A program made the position numbers and the translations under genes. A stretch of 64,000 bases of DNA from Patiria pectinifera (taxonomy: Eukaryota; Echinodermata; Asteroidea; Valvatida; Asterinidae), in assembly GCA_029964075.1 (NCBI GenBank), contig CM057149.1, positions 24,318,197 through 24,382,196 on the forward strand, written 5' to 3'. Shown here piece by piece: positions 1-11,177 of this stretch (position 1 is the first letter of the stretch; the number at the start of each line of letters is the position of its first letter). Under the pieces are notes generated by a model, which was given only the letters and a program-made list of their open reading frames with translations, was not told where the DNA came from and did not search any database.

Positions 1-1810
1 AATGAATAACCACACCTGAATATTGTGTGGCTTCATTGCTACAGTAGCAATGAATGCACAGAGTTTACTCGTGCCTATCCAAGCTAATACCAAACCTTTG
101 CCCTCTAACTCCACCTTAACGTGCAAGGTCATGCACGAGCTGAATGTGAACGACGGAAGAGCGATAATGAATGATAACAAGTTTGCTTTTTAAACTCTAT
201 TTTTAGCCTATTTGAGATAGGGGACACAATAGGACGGCGCTATAAGGCCAAAAAAAAAAATAATAATAATCGGTCTCTGGTCAGACCGAAGAATTGATGC
301 GGCGACGCGTTTTTTTTTTGGCGGCTTTTTTTCTCAAGCTTGAATGTACAGACAAGGTGGGTAGATTGAGTTGTGTTCACTTGCATTCAAACAAATTCGG
401 TCCAATGCGGGCTCGAGGAAATAACATCATGAATCCAGACTTTAGCACCCTGTTTCAGGGCGGTGGGTATTAGCGAATGATATGTGAGCAGATTCGGCGA
501 TTAATTATGCAAAAAAAGACTTCGTTTTGACTCGATTTCTGACTATTCAGCGTGCCCCTTGTACCGGGTCGTTCGTAACCCGTTATTGTACTACAAATCA
601 TGTCAGCCAAATTATTGACCAAGCAACAGCTTATACTACATTTCTGATCGAAATGACGTCACATTTTCTTAAGTCGACTCCGTTGGTTGGTGCCCAGGGT
701 CGCACAAAATGTGCATGCTACGATATATCACACAATAGGACCGTGGCTCTGCACACGTAAATGTCTGATCCCCAGTGAAAGTAGAATTGTGTTTGGCCGT
801 TGCAAAATAGAATTTTCGTCCCATTTAACCCATTTTCACCGTCCCGCTTCTGTTTATATCATGCAGCGTCCCGATTTTCCTTTGTAATATCCATTCCGTT
901 GCAATCTGAAACCCTACAAATTCCCCCTCCCCTTCCCCTCCCCCTCCCCCCGCTACGTCATTGATGACAAACTAAACCTTGTTACTTTGAAGTATTCGGG
1001 TATATTTGTTGGGGACATGTTTGTCGTGAGATGAGCATACAAACTCTTTAACGGTTTAATCTAAAACAGGAGCGCATATCATAACGACCAACATTGGAAA
1101 TCCGCCAATCTGGCTTGCCATAGAATTGTTCCCGCAACAAGCGGAGTTATGGAATGCGGTCAGCCATTTTACGGGCTTTGGAATTCCGACAACAAAGTCC
1201 CATCGCCCACACGCTCGCAAAGAATACGTGCCAAGGCCGTTTTTGCCTGGTATTTTTATTTGTTTTATTCACCAACAGGTGATTGATGAACTGCGCTTAC
1301 GAGGTGTTCTTTAACCCCAGGGATGATAAGTTTTTAAAAGAGTTAGGCTAACCGACGTGCCTAGGCCTGTCGATTCCGGCATTATTCATTAGCGTCACTC
1401 GGCGTGTTTAGGCGTGGGTCTCGGTATCGACCAATGGAAGCCGGCAAAAAGGGTGATATTTATCAATGAACAACCGGTGAAGGAGGCTTTTCCAAATTTA
1501 TACTGCACACCATGATGGATAGGAACCTTATTAATATTCGTCAGGTTTGAAAAGATTGACAGATATTGCAAACGCCAGTCTACCAACTTTTAAAAGTGCA
1601 CGTAGCCCGGCCTATTTTTCCAATTTCAACGAAAAAAAAACATTTTGAAGGCACTGCTCATGATATGGCACCGGATATGCCGCGTCTTGTGTTTCAAAAA
1701 ATATAATATAATTTGCAAGTCTTCAAAACACTTCAATCAAAGTTTGTAAAAGGTGTAAATTTAATATCTAAGTGAGAGTGATAAAAAACAAAATTCAGAC
1801 AATCACAATC
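1..1810. other. Gene-free stretch
   Basis: No exon with convincing splice borders or recognisable protein was seen. The stretch holds A- and T-runs near 250-320 and a C-rich run near 925-950. The short open frame at 1126-1314 has no flanking coding exon and no recognisable domain. Confidence 0.5.
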
Positions 1811-1827
1811 AATAGCCAAATAGTAGT

Positions 1828-2447
1828 CCGAGTAACTAGGACTCTACGGATCGCTTTTGAACTTTTGGACATGGTCGGGCGATAGTAGCGTCCTAGGTAC
1901 GTGGCCGTATATGGTTACCATTAACCTGTTTCTGACCATTTTCACTCGTACCCCCAATCAAAATCGTCAGATTTCACCCCTAAAACGGTCTTCAAACTGC
2001 CTTGTGCGACCCTGTAGGCTTCAGTGGGAAGTGAAAATACAAATGGTGGTGGTTAGGTTTACATACCTTTGGGAAGAAAAGAAAAATTTCACCTTCAATT
2101 CGGGAAACATCCTTGTCACAAACGCCTTGTTTGAAGCTGCCATTTTGAATTTAGGAAAAGTAGACCTGTGCATAGCTCTGGCTACACAGTTCATGAAATT
2201 TCTCTTTTCTTGTAAACCTAACCACCACCATTTGTATTTTCACTTCCCACTAAAGCCTACAGGGTCACATGTGGCAGTTTGAAGACCGTTTTGGGGTGAA
2301 ATCTGACGATTTTGATTGGGGTACGAGTGAAAATGGTCAAAACACGTTAATGGTAATCATATACGGCCACGTACCTAGGACTCTACTCAGTATCGCCCGA
2401 CCATGTCTAAATGTTAAAACGCGATCCGTAGAGTCCTAGTTACTCGG
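1828..2447. mobile_element. Long foldback (palindromic) element with 13-bp flanking repeat
   Basis: Almost the whole 620 bp is one inverted repeat. The left arm, starting CCGAGTAACTAGGACTCTAC, returns as reverse complement at the right end, and the match continues inward with scattered differences to a centre near 2137. AATAGCCAAATAG occurs at 1811-1823 and again at 2448-2460, looking like a 13-bp target-site duplication, though four bases (TAGT) separate the left copy from the arm. There is no transposase-sized open frame; the one at 1857-2282 simply reads across both arms. Foldback class or a MITE with extreme arms; the superfamily is not clear. Confidence 0.85.
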
Positions 2448-2460
2448 AATAGCCAAATAG

Positions 2461-3041
2461 GTGCTATTTGCGAAGTGACCTTTGGGCATAATAGGCATAA
2501 AAAAAATAAAAAATTACTGTTTGTCCAAAACATTGGACGTCCACCCTTTTGTGTTATCTTCGCATGATTGATGCCTGCTACGGTCACCAGTGCAGGGTAA
2601 AAAGACAGGGGAGGGGAGTGGGCTAGCGGTGGGATAACTTTGTGCGTGCCAGGTGTCCCCGAAGTTTTGTCCCCTTACCTGAAGTCTCAGGATAACAACT
2701 TAAGTGCAGTGCGTCAAAAATCTAGGGACCACTTGCCTTGCCGTTAGGTAGTGACAACCAATCGCATTTTGTTTCACTTTTTTCCATCGATTTGCCTGAA
2801 TTTAATATTCATAGCTCAGACTACCAAATTAGGTTGTTGTTTTTTCGCACAGGGCATAATTTTGTGTGACACCGGGTTACACTATTTATACTAAAGCGAC
2901 ATCGTAAATACTGTCATTCCAATCTTAGAAGTTGATCTGAACTGTTAAATTCGTCAGAGACATACCGAGCGTAAGTATCATAGTAGGAAGTGATTGCGAT
3001 CAACATATTGAAAGCACTGATATCATTTGGATGAAAATGGT
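2461..3041. other. Gene-free stretch upstream of the four-cysteine peptide gene
   Basis: No exon was recognised. It would contain the promoter or an upstream noncoding exon of the gene starting at 3042, but no clear TATA box was identified. Confidence 0.4.
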
Positions 3042-4404
3042 ATGGAAAATTTGATAAAAATTGAATCTCAAGAAGAACCCAAAAATTGTATTACCAAAAC
3101 TCATTTCGTGAATCACAAGCAAGCAATAAACACTGTGCTGCTGTGTCTTGGCTGCGTGCTTGTGAACTGTCAGTATGATGACGGTAAGACTTTTGATTAA
3201 CATGCTCATTTCTTTTGGTAAAGTTTGTGTTTACAGTGTAATGTTTCAATATTTGCCTTAAGAGTCTACAATGTGACTCCTCACGTGCATTTAAGTTCAT
3301 AGATTGTAAATAAAACTATCCAGAGTAAAATAGTAAGATTGAAAGTGAAACCCTTGGGCCAAGACACGTTCCAGCTATTATCAGCACTGTTTGAGTATTT
3401 TCCGGATGATAACAATTTGGGGTACGGATATTCAGAAATATGAGAAGACTTTTTCATTGCATAAGCAATGATGGGAAGTCTGTTGTCTTTGGCGGCCATT
3501 GCATATTTGATGACCGCTTCCTTGGATTAAGAGCTGACGTAATTATTAGTAGGGTCATTAACATTTTCTTCGCAGTTCATTTTGATTATTCATTTTTTGA
3601 CATTCTCTGAAAGCTTCCCATCTTTAGAGGTGTTCAATTAACTCGAATAACTTGCAGAAGCCTGTATTCTTGGTTCCTATAAAGACGGCATTACACGCCT
3701 AAAACAGCTTCAAGGTAGTTGAAGTCGTTTTATACAAAAGAAAATCAAAATGCAATATAGAAAGAAATGAAACTGTGAATAGAGGAAACATCATATAAAT
3801 TGTTCTCTTCATTTACATTTGTTTCTGTCAGATTTCAAGAGAGAGCTAGCTCATTCATCTCCCCATGGTAGGTTTGTTGTTTATTCAACTTGTATGTGCA
3901 AGCTCACTTGAAAATGATAACTTATTGTTCCCGACCAAATCAAATGTTCATAATTATTTTTGATCGTCCTTCCTTATAAATATCATATTTCAGCAACAAA
4001 ATCCCGTATATCCCAAAATCCTAACGTGTTTTTGTGTATGTCATTTTGTTTTCTTTATCAGAGTCGCTGAGAGAGCTCATTGCAGAAATGCTTGGGAAAT
4101 TGAAAGCTCGTCGTCTTGAGGAGCGCCGTAAGCCAAAGATTCACATCATTTATATCCGAAGTCCATCTGTAGATTTTGACTTCTGACGTCCGTTTTACTG
4201 CTCGATCAATTGTAGCCACTCGCAACTAAAGTATTAATAGCATCCGCGCTTGATACAATTATTCTGCGTCGTCTAATAAGGTCCTGAAACTATTTTTGTG
4301 TCTCATCTCTTATTACAGAAGGACCACCTGGTCGACATAATTGCTGGAACAGTTGCAAGGCACGGCAGGTCTGCCTTGTCGATGGAGTCTGCTGGGATAT
4401 TTAA
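3042..4404 (+). CDS. Candidate small secreted four-cysteine peptide precursor (4 exons)
   Basis: Proposed exons are 3042-3183, 3832-3867, 4062-4127 and 4319-4404, all joined in phase 1 and all with GT-AG borders (donors GTAAGA, GTAGGT, GTAAGC; good pyrimidine tracts before the acceptors). The product is about 109 residues. Exon 1 carries a hydrophobic stretch (TVLLCLGCVLVNC) that looks like a signal peptide, though the N-region is unusually long, so the start may be misjudged. Exon 3 encodes a charged helix (SLRELIAEMLGKLKARR). Exon 4 encodes the C-terminus: after GPPGR comes HNCWNSCKARQVCLVDGVCW and a stop, with spacing C-x3-C-x5-C-x5-C. Arginine-rich sites before it suit prohormone cleavage. 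I do not recognise the family; a peptide hormone or defence peptide is possible. In another frame exon 4 stays open to 4561, an alternative reading. Confidence 0.5.
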
Positions 4405-4800
4405 GGAATACCACAATCCGACTTATCACCGCCATGTCAATACTAGGAATATTGACGGATTTTTCACACGATTAAGTCGATTGATTGTACGTCTATCAAC
4501 CCAATATGGCATTGGGAATGGTTTGAAATTGTACTTTCAATTAGAGATTCCTAATCAGTAAAAGCCTTCTTTTTAACTTCTCTTTTATTAATCATTTTTA
4601 ACCCATTGTACAGCGTAAAAGGAATTGTATGCAATTGGTTTTCGGGATTTTTTTATCCATGTATTATGTCAAAAGAGCTAGGTGTAGGTTCTCATCTTAT
4701 AGAAAAAATTACATTCGTTTAATTTTGATGTTTTTGTAATTAATATTCATGATTTTAAAATAACTCTGAACTAATCTTTCTGAAGAACACCCTTTATGTA
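4405..4800. other. Possible 3' UTR and intergenic DNA
   Basis: AT-rich sequence following the stop at 4404. No exact AATAAA was identified close to the stop. Confidence 0.3.
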
Positions 4801-4802
4801 TA

Positions 4803-5306
4803 CAGGGTGAGTAAAAAAAACCCGAAACCGAAATGTCGGGACCATTGTTTTAGTGAAGTTCTGCATGCAGCAGCAAAATCTGGGATATAAAAGCCCAATT
4901 CATAGGCTTTTTTAGTACAAGAATCGTGCAAATCAATACGTAATTTTTAAGTTACGGAGTTTTAAACACAACCACCGTTTTAAGGTTCTGTTGATCACAA
5001 AGAAATTCAGTGTTCTTTCAGCAAATCGAAAAAGAATCACATATTACAAGGATGTGTGTGAATTGTTTTCGTTTTGCTGAAAAAAAGGCCTTTTTTTGCG
5101 ATCCGTGGACAGAGCTTTAAAACGGTGGTTGTGTTTAAAACTCAGTAACTTGAAAAGTACGTGTCTGAGCCATTTGAATGATTCTTGTACATAAACAAAG
5201 CTAATGAATTGGGTTTTCATATCTTAGATTTTGAAAGTGATGCATGAAGAACTTCACTAAAACAATGTTCCCGACATTTTGGTTTCGGATTTTTTTGCTT
5301 ACCCTG
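4803..5306. mobile_element. Tc1/mariner-like MITE
   Basis: The ends are inverted repeats: CAGGGTGAGTAAAAAAA on the left and the complementary TTTTTTTGCTTACCCTG on the right, each flanked by TA. The arms extend inward (for example GTCGGGACCATTGTTTTAGTGAAGTTCT on the left against its complement on the right; two parts of one arm, with small differences). TA flanks and this end sequence fit the Tc1/mariner group by established family knowledge. No transposase frame. A related one-sided copy lies at 58484-58679. Confidence 0.8.
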
Positions 5307-5559
5307 TATTGTCTCTTGTTTACTTTTTAACAGTGCTGAATCCTTCGATTTTCATATGATTGTTCACACACTTGCGGGGGTAGGTTTAATTCTCGTCATG
5401 ATAACAAGATTTTTTTTTCAAAAATGAGCAGGCACTGTTGTTTGGACATAAAGATTCTAAAGGAAGAAGACAATGGAGAAATGTTCGGTTTTAGAGGTGG
5501 TTGGAAGATCCGGAAGGATATTCCGGAGAAACCTAGGGAATCACATGGGGACTAAAAAA

Positions 5560-5700
5560 CCCAATCAATTATGTTACCCTGGGTGGGACTCAAGCCCAGG
5601 TCACAAAGGTAGAAGACGACGTCATTAAGAGCGTGTCTAACTGACTTCCCTCCTAGGCATTTGCTTGGAAGGTCTCGGGTCCAAGTGTAAAGATATTTCC
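5560..5700 (-). repeat. tRNA-derived SINE-like sequence
   Basis: On the minus strand an A-box-like GTCAGTTAGACA is followed by a B-box-like GGCTTGAGTCCC, the spacing and order of a tRNA-type RNA polymerase III promoter. It does not fold into a convincing complete tRNA by eye. Ends are approximate. Confidence 0.4.
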
Positions 5701-5916
5701 CAGACCTGTTTTTGTGATCATTGAGGAATAATGTCACTGTTCATTTGGATAGAAAAGTGGCTTCGTCCATGGAGCTATGACATGTTTCTGAAGAATAAAA
5801 AGATTATGATACCACGTCTTGAGCCAAGGAAAGACTTGCAACAACACAACTGTGTCATACCACTGAACCACAGGCTTGTACGATTTCTTTTTCTGTACAC
5901 TTTCGCGTAAACTCAA

Positions 5917-6558
5917 GTGACCAATCAAAAATCAGGAATGTACAATATGCAAAGTGTGAGCGACTTTCAGATTATTCGATTATCTCATATCTACGGCAGT
6001 TCTATAGGTTGTGTTTGTGTTCTCGTTTTCACTGCATGTTATGGAACTGACCTGGCAACAGGTTGGTTTATGGAATGCCGTCAGGGTAAAGGAATAAAAA
6101 GCGGAACGGCTGTGGAATTCCAAATACAAAGCCGTACAGCTCTTGCCCACAAAGGCAAAATGATACACAATAAGGTACTAACCTCTCCTGACTTTTATGG
6201 TTTATGGAATGCCGTCGGGGTAAAAGGAACAAAAGAAAGGGAACCGGCTGTGGAATTCCAAATACAAAGCCGTACAGCTCTTGCCCACAAGGGCAAAATG
6301 ATACACAATAAGGTACTAACCTCTCCTGACTTTTCCCCAATTTTTATAGACAAATTTATCAATACCCAATATGTTCGCTTTTTTGAAGTTTTAAAATTAA
6401 AAAATAAATTGATACGAAGAATAAAGTACACTCTAGTCAGGGCTTGCGGTAACACCATGGAAGCATCTCTTTTGAGAAAATTCGTGGCTTTAAAAAGAAT
6501 AAAGCAGAACAATCAGAAAATCCAGCTTGAACAGCCAAATTTTGTTGTGTTGTGTTAA
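5917..6558 (+). CDS. Unassigned 213-codon open frame containing a direct repeat
   Basis: An uninterrupted frame of 213 codons in AT-rich DNA. Its middle encodes the same roughly 31-residue stretch twice (core SRTALAHKGKMIHNKVL), because a DNA segment is duplicated in tandem. The two copies of that half lie 138 bases apart, so the frame is kept, although the left half of the repeat has a 134-base period. I recognise no domain, signal peptide or splice context. The minus strand is also largely open here, which argues for repeat-driven openness. Probably not a host gene. Confidence 0.15.
   Translation: MTNQKSGMYNMQSVSDFQIIRLSHIYGSSIGCVCVLVFTACYGTDLATGWFMECRQGKGIKSGTAVEFQIQSRTALAHKGKMIHNKVLTSPDFYGLWNAVGVKGTKEREPAVEFQIQSRTALAHKGKMIHNKVLTSPDFSPIFIDKFINTQYVRFFEVLKLKNKLIRRIKYTLVRACGNTMEASLLRKFVALKRIKQNNQKIQLEQPNFVVLC
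6065..6333 (+). repeat. Direct tandem duplication, period about 134-138 bp
   Basis: The segment beginning GGTTTATGGAATGCCGTC at 6065 recurs at 6199. The halves starting GTGGAATTCCAAATACAAAG are nearly identical, differing by one base (AAA to AAG) across about 90 bases. This indicates a recent duplication. Confidence 0.85.
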
Positions 6559-7163
6559 TTTGTTTTTATTGTTACGCCTTTATCAAAAAAATATTATGTC
6601 CAACCCGATTTTGGAGCTGACATTTGTAATGGATTTAAAAGGTCCATGATTCGTTTTCAACGGGACGTAAAATAAACAGCCGCTCGCGAAATACAGGGTT
6701 TTCGTAAAAATAAATTAACACTTGGGCCATCAGCCTGGAGGTTTGGTCAGTATCAAACCAGGGCATAAATGATTATAGTGCACATGCGCAAGGTATACAG
6801 CCCATAGAGTGGTAACAAGCATTTCGATGGACATTTGAAAAAAAAGTGATAACATCCGAAAAGCTGCCACCGCTGCAATGCTATCACATAGGCCTATTTT
6901 CCAACTTTGTGTAGACCTTGCCTTAAATCGCCATGACGATTATTCCCCTCATTTGATACAAGTGGCCTACATTTTTGGCCGAGGCTGATGGCCTAACTAA
7001 GAAAACGCCCCCCCCCCCCCGTAGCTACACCGCTGCAACCACAGTTGGGCTTATTTTTGCTAATCCACGCAGCCATGGTGTTCACTGGGCCTTCTTCTTC
7101 TTCTTGCGTGTGAAAACCAAAACAAAGAGGTAGTTAGATCTCTGGGTGCTTGCTGAGAAGCCA

Positions 7164-9300
7164 CTATCGGGTTGCTGCATCAACATCAACATCGATCAGG
7201 CCTTGGTACTCATTTGGGGGGCGATAGAGGGGGCACTCGGAGATGATGTGGTCAGCAGTCTGCTGCTCCGCTCCACATTCGCAAGCTGGGCTCTGGGATA
7301 GGCCCCACCTCCACATGTCAGCATTGAAACGCCCGACCCCGGTGCGGAGCCTGTTTAGTTTAACCCATGCCTGTCGTGGGAGATCAGATCCTTGGCAACT
7401 TGTGGATGGTACAGGAATGTATCTATGCAGATGGTTAGGGGATGACTGCCACTTCTGTGTCCACATCCTGGCCATCCAGTGGGCCTTTGACTCAGTGGGT
7501 TGGATAGTTGACAATAGATCCTTTCCACTTGAGGCAAAGGGGCGCCGGGATTTGAGTCTGGGTTGTGTCTGTTCCCTGCTGATAGCTTGGTGGAGGAGGT
7601 GATCTGGATCCATGGCGCGTCGGGCCAGCGCCATGCTTGCTGCCTGCCTACGGAGCTCAGCTGGTGGGATGCCTGCAAGCACAGGGAGCTGCTCAACTGG
7701 TGTGGGTTGTAAGCATCCAGTGATTGTGCGCAGGGTGCAGTTAAGGCTCACATCTACCAGGCTGGTGTGTCTACTCCTACTCCATGCTGGTGCACAATAC
7801 TCAGCCGGCGCGTACACAAGTGCCAGGGCAGAGGTGCGGAGTGTTGATGGACTTGCTCCCCATCCTGTGCCCACGAGTTTACGGATGAGAGCACTGCGTG
7901 CCATGACCTTGTCTCGGAGTCCGGCAAGATGTTGTCTGTAGGAGAGTGTCCTATCCAGCTTGACACCAAGATATGTGGTTGTTGTCTGGAAGTCCAAGCG
8001 CCTCTTGTTGATGTACACATCCAGCTCACGTTTTGCTTCCTTGTTGTTCAGATGGAAGGCTGTAGAGACTGTCTTACCCTCACTCAGCTTCAGTCGCCAC
8101 TGTCTCAGGTATAGGGCCAAGGTGCTCATGTCCTGGCTCAGGGTGCTTTCAATCATCTTCCACTCTCTGTGTGTTGTCAGGATGGCCAGGTCGTCGGCAT
8201 ATCCGTACTTCTTAGAGATTGTATCAGGGAGGTCGTGGATGTACACGTTGAACAGCATTGGAGCCAGGACGGATCCCTGTGGAACGCCATTTTTGAGCCG
8301 GCGTGGTCTACTTTGTTGCCCGTCGCTGGTCTTGAGCACGAAGCTGCGGTTTGAGATCAGCTCCACAATAAAGTGTACCATCTGTCTGTCTGGCAGCATC
8401 CGTAGAAGTTTTAAAGTCAACCCACGGTGCCATACAGTGTCATACGCGGCGGTCAGGTCTATGAGTACAGCGCCAGCTGTCTCTTTGGCCTCGAAGCAAT
8501 CCTCGATGTCCTGAGTGAGCAGGGTTACCTGATCCACGGTGGATCGTCCTTTGCGGAAGCCAGCCTGTTCTCGGGGCAGCTGGGGATCAATGATGGGATT
8601 GATGTGTCCGTGAATCATCCTTTCAAGCAGCTTGTATGGAACACACAGGAGTGAAATAGGCCTGTAGCTTTTAGGGTCATCCCTGGGCTTGTTAGGTTTC
8701 GGGAGGGCGATGACAGTTGCCTTGCGCCAGATTTTGGGGATTTTGCATCTTTCCATCGAGGTGGACAGGTACCGACGTAACCACTCGGTTGCAGCATCTC
8801 CTGCATGTAAGAGGAACTCTGGGTGGATATCGTCTGGTCCTGGGGCCTTACCCGCCTTCATTGACTTCAGTGCTTCGACCAGTTCTTCTGTGGTGAAGGG
8901 GTTGGTGATGTTCACGTCCCCACCGTCAACCTTCCATAGCTCAGCAACTTCCTTTCCGACCTGTCTTGAGAAGTTTCGGTCTGGGTTGGTAAAACGACCA
9001 TTCTGAAGTAGTTGTGATGCTATTGCATTAGCACTCACAGGGCATTTGTCAGGTTTAGATGTGTTCCTTCCTGTGAGGCGGTTGATGGTGTGCCAGGCTT
9101 TTCGGCTGGAGTGTGTGAAGTCAATGGATTCAACTGTCTCTGTCCAACGATCTTGGCGTTTCTCATCCAGGCGCTTCATCAGGATGTTGGCTGTGGCATC
9201 AGATCCCTCTTTGGATGTAGCTGCTGTGTGATCTTCGTACAACTTCTGGCATTCTTCGTCCCAGCATGGGATGTAGTTCCTCTGGTATCCACGGGGGACT
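7164..9300 (-). CDS. LINE reverse transcriptase region
   Basis: A long open frame. Its upstream part reads RGYQRNYIPCWDEEC, a linker type common before LINE RTs. RT motifs follow in order: TVIALPKPNKP with YRPISLL, EQAGFRKGRSTVDQ, AVLIDLTAAYDTVWH, NGVPQGSVLAPMLFNVYI, and the catalytic YADD box in YGYADDLAIL. Near the C-terminus is C-E-C-G followed by TADHIISECP, the CCHC-like motif of many invertebrate LINEs. The protein ends at 7164, about 70 bases from the 3' end of the element. Apart from the frameshift that separates it from the endonuclease it appears undamaged, consistent with a young copy. Confidence 0.92.
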
Positions 9301-10171
9301 GACTGCTTGGCTGCTTGGTGAGCATTTTACAGTATGCCTTGTATGAGGTATCCAGGTCTGTGCTGTCCGGTGGTGGGAGGTTCTGGTTGGCTTGGTTGGT
9401 GAGCAATTTGAACCTGTCCCAGTCAGCTTTTCGAAAGTTCCATCGTCTCACTGGTTTGCTTGAGGTAGGAGCAACGAGTGGTACCGGTGTGACGAGTGAT
9501 GGTCGGTGTTGGGACCTTGGGAATTTCTCCAGCACTCGGCGAACCAGGGGTGGTTGGACTTTTGTGCTGCTAGCAAAAGCTAGGTCTGGGTTCGAACCTG
9601 AATTCCACCGGGCAGAGTGGAAGCTAGCGGGCTCCTTTGGGTTGTATAGGAGAGTCAGGTTGTTGGCAGATGCCCATTCTACAAGACAAGTTCCGTCATT
9701 GTTGGATCTGGAGTAGCCCCATTCAGTGTGGTGGCAGTTGAAATCGCCGGCGCAGATGCAGGGGTGAGTGACCGCTGGTAGGGATGCTTTGGTCAGGCGT
9801 GTTGGGGGTGGCTTGTACACGTTAATGATAGTTACATCCTGAGCCTTCACGGCCAGCCATTCCAGTTCGGAGTCATCTGCGGACTGTGCCTCCAGGGACC
9901 ACTCTGTGTCCTGTCTGACAAAGGTGGCTAGGCCGTGGTGTTTGTTCAAGATGTGTGCAGCTAGTGTGAATTCGGGAATTGTTAGTTTCTCCGTCGTTTC
10001 ACAGTGTGTTTCTTGCAGCAAAATAACAGAGGCTTTGTTGGTATATGCAAGCTGTTCAATGATGGTAAGTTTGGCGGTGGTGAGACCCTCGACGTTCAAC
10101 TGCAGTATTGCGGCACCCTCGCCTTCGACGACAGCTGCCGCCCGCTCGGGGCCGCGGACCTGAGTTTCCAT
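9290..10171 (-). CDS. LINE endonuclease (APE/EEP-type) region
   Basis: Reads ILQLNVEGLTTAK near the N-terminus, then LLQETH, VYKPP, GDFNCHHTEWG and SGSNPDLAFAS, the ordered motifs of the apurinic-like endonuclease that nicks target DNA to prime reverse transcription. The catalytic QE, GDFN and D-L-A positions are all present, so the domain looks intact. The frame continues past the domain as unrelated residues to 9179, overlapping the RT frame, because a one-base frameshift lies near a C5 run at about 9290-9310 in the linker. The ATG at 10171 is the first in frame; a GTG codon at 10192 falls in the flanking repeat and is not a likely start. Confidence 0.88.
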
Positions 10172-10198
10172 CCTACGTTTGGTTTGGTTCACTGGGCC

Positions 10199-10466
10199 GC
10201 GAACCAGTAACTATGGTTGCACCGAGTTGACCTCTGAGTGACGTCGCGACTATGCCAGTGAATTGCTAAAGGGTGCAAGCCTGCTAATAGGCCAAAAATC
10301 CGTCCGCCGAGCTCATGAATAAAAGTTATACCCTCAAAATATTCTATATTAGAGAGTTTTGAGAGCCATAAAATTGGGGAATTGAAGAGATATGGTAATG
10401 AACCGCTGGCCCGGACTTGGGGCTTCCAATCCTGAGCATTTTGGATTGGGCTCGAAAGTGGCGCTA
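10199..10466. other. Gene-free spacer between the LINE and repeat B
   Basis: No gene or clear repeat boundary was seen. Confidence 0.4.
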
Positions 10467-11177
10467 TTGTGGAGGGATCGTTTTTCAAGATGGCTACTTT
10501 TCCGCTTTGGGGGAAATATGGGTCGTCTTCTTTGGGTGAGAATATCTCAAAAAGTCAATGGTCCACCCCCCCCCAAAAAAAATGAAAAGAAACTGAAAGA
10601 TGACACATTAATCATCATTTTCTGTGCAGCCTGAATACCTGTGAGAGTTCTGAGATTTTTTTTCTTTTTAAGTATGCGCATTTAGTACTGGTGTCTATGG
10701 GAAACATTATTTTTTTGGCTGCACGGTAACCGATGTTCGGAAATTTATGTATACATGTGTATCAAAAGATGCACAAGACTAGAGGCTAAAATTTAAGTCA
10801 GGAAAGCTCAGGTCGGGAAAACATTTTTTGCAAGGGTATCGCGAAAAAAGTAGGATTCCGCCTAGTCCCTTTAAGGGCTAGTAAGGTCTTTATCCATTAT
10901 GGTGTGCAGTAAAAATTCGTACGATCGCCTCCTTCACGAGTTATTAATTAATCAATATCACCGACAACGGCTTCCGTTGGTCGATACCGATACCCACGCA
11001 AAATCCGCCGAGTCATGCTAATGAATATGCTAATATGCGCTTCGTCATGGCTGCCGCAAAATCGGCCAACGTCGAGAACTCTGCACGTGAGTTTAGTTGG
11101 CAAAAACATCCATTCCTGGGGTAGCACAAGCGTTTGCTACAACAGATAAAGTTGAAATTCGGAAGATACCTAGATGA
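10467..11177 (+). repeat. Dispersed repeat B, copy 1
   Basis: About 711 bp that recurs at 13378-14098 with very few differences. It begins TTGTGGAGGGATCGTTTTTC and ends ACCTAGATGA. Near its 3' end is a short frame opening MAAAKSANVE, possibly the remnant of a transposon protein start. No terminal inverted repeats were seen. Confidence 0.85.

Larger units (their letters stand above)
7092..10187 (-). mobile_element. Non-LTR retrotransposon (LINE), APE-type, nearly intact
   Basis: The element runs on the minus strand and is bracketed by an exact 11-bp direct repeat TTCACTGGGCC at 7081-7091 and 10188-10198, the target-site duplication. Its 3' end is a short (AAG)n tail, read on the plus strand as CTTCTTCTTCTTCTT right after the left repeat. 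It encodes an endonuclease region followed by a reverse transcriptase. The first in-frame ATG (10171) lies only 17 bases inside the 5' end, so this copy is probably 5'-truncated or has almost no 5' UTR. The RT and the C-terminal zinc-knuckle-like motif place it among the APE-bearing Jockey/CR1/I-like elements; I cannot fix the clade. Confidence 0.93.

Noticed and set aside
1857..2282. 141-codon open frame
   Set aside because: It lies wholly inside the palindromic element and reads across both arms.
7243..9302. Many plus-strand open frames
   Set aside because: They are antisense shadows of the LINE reverse transcriptase.
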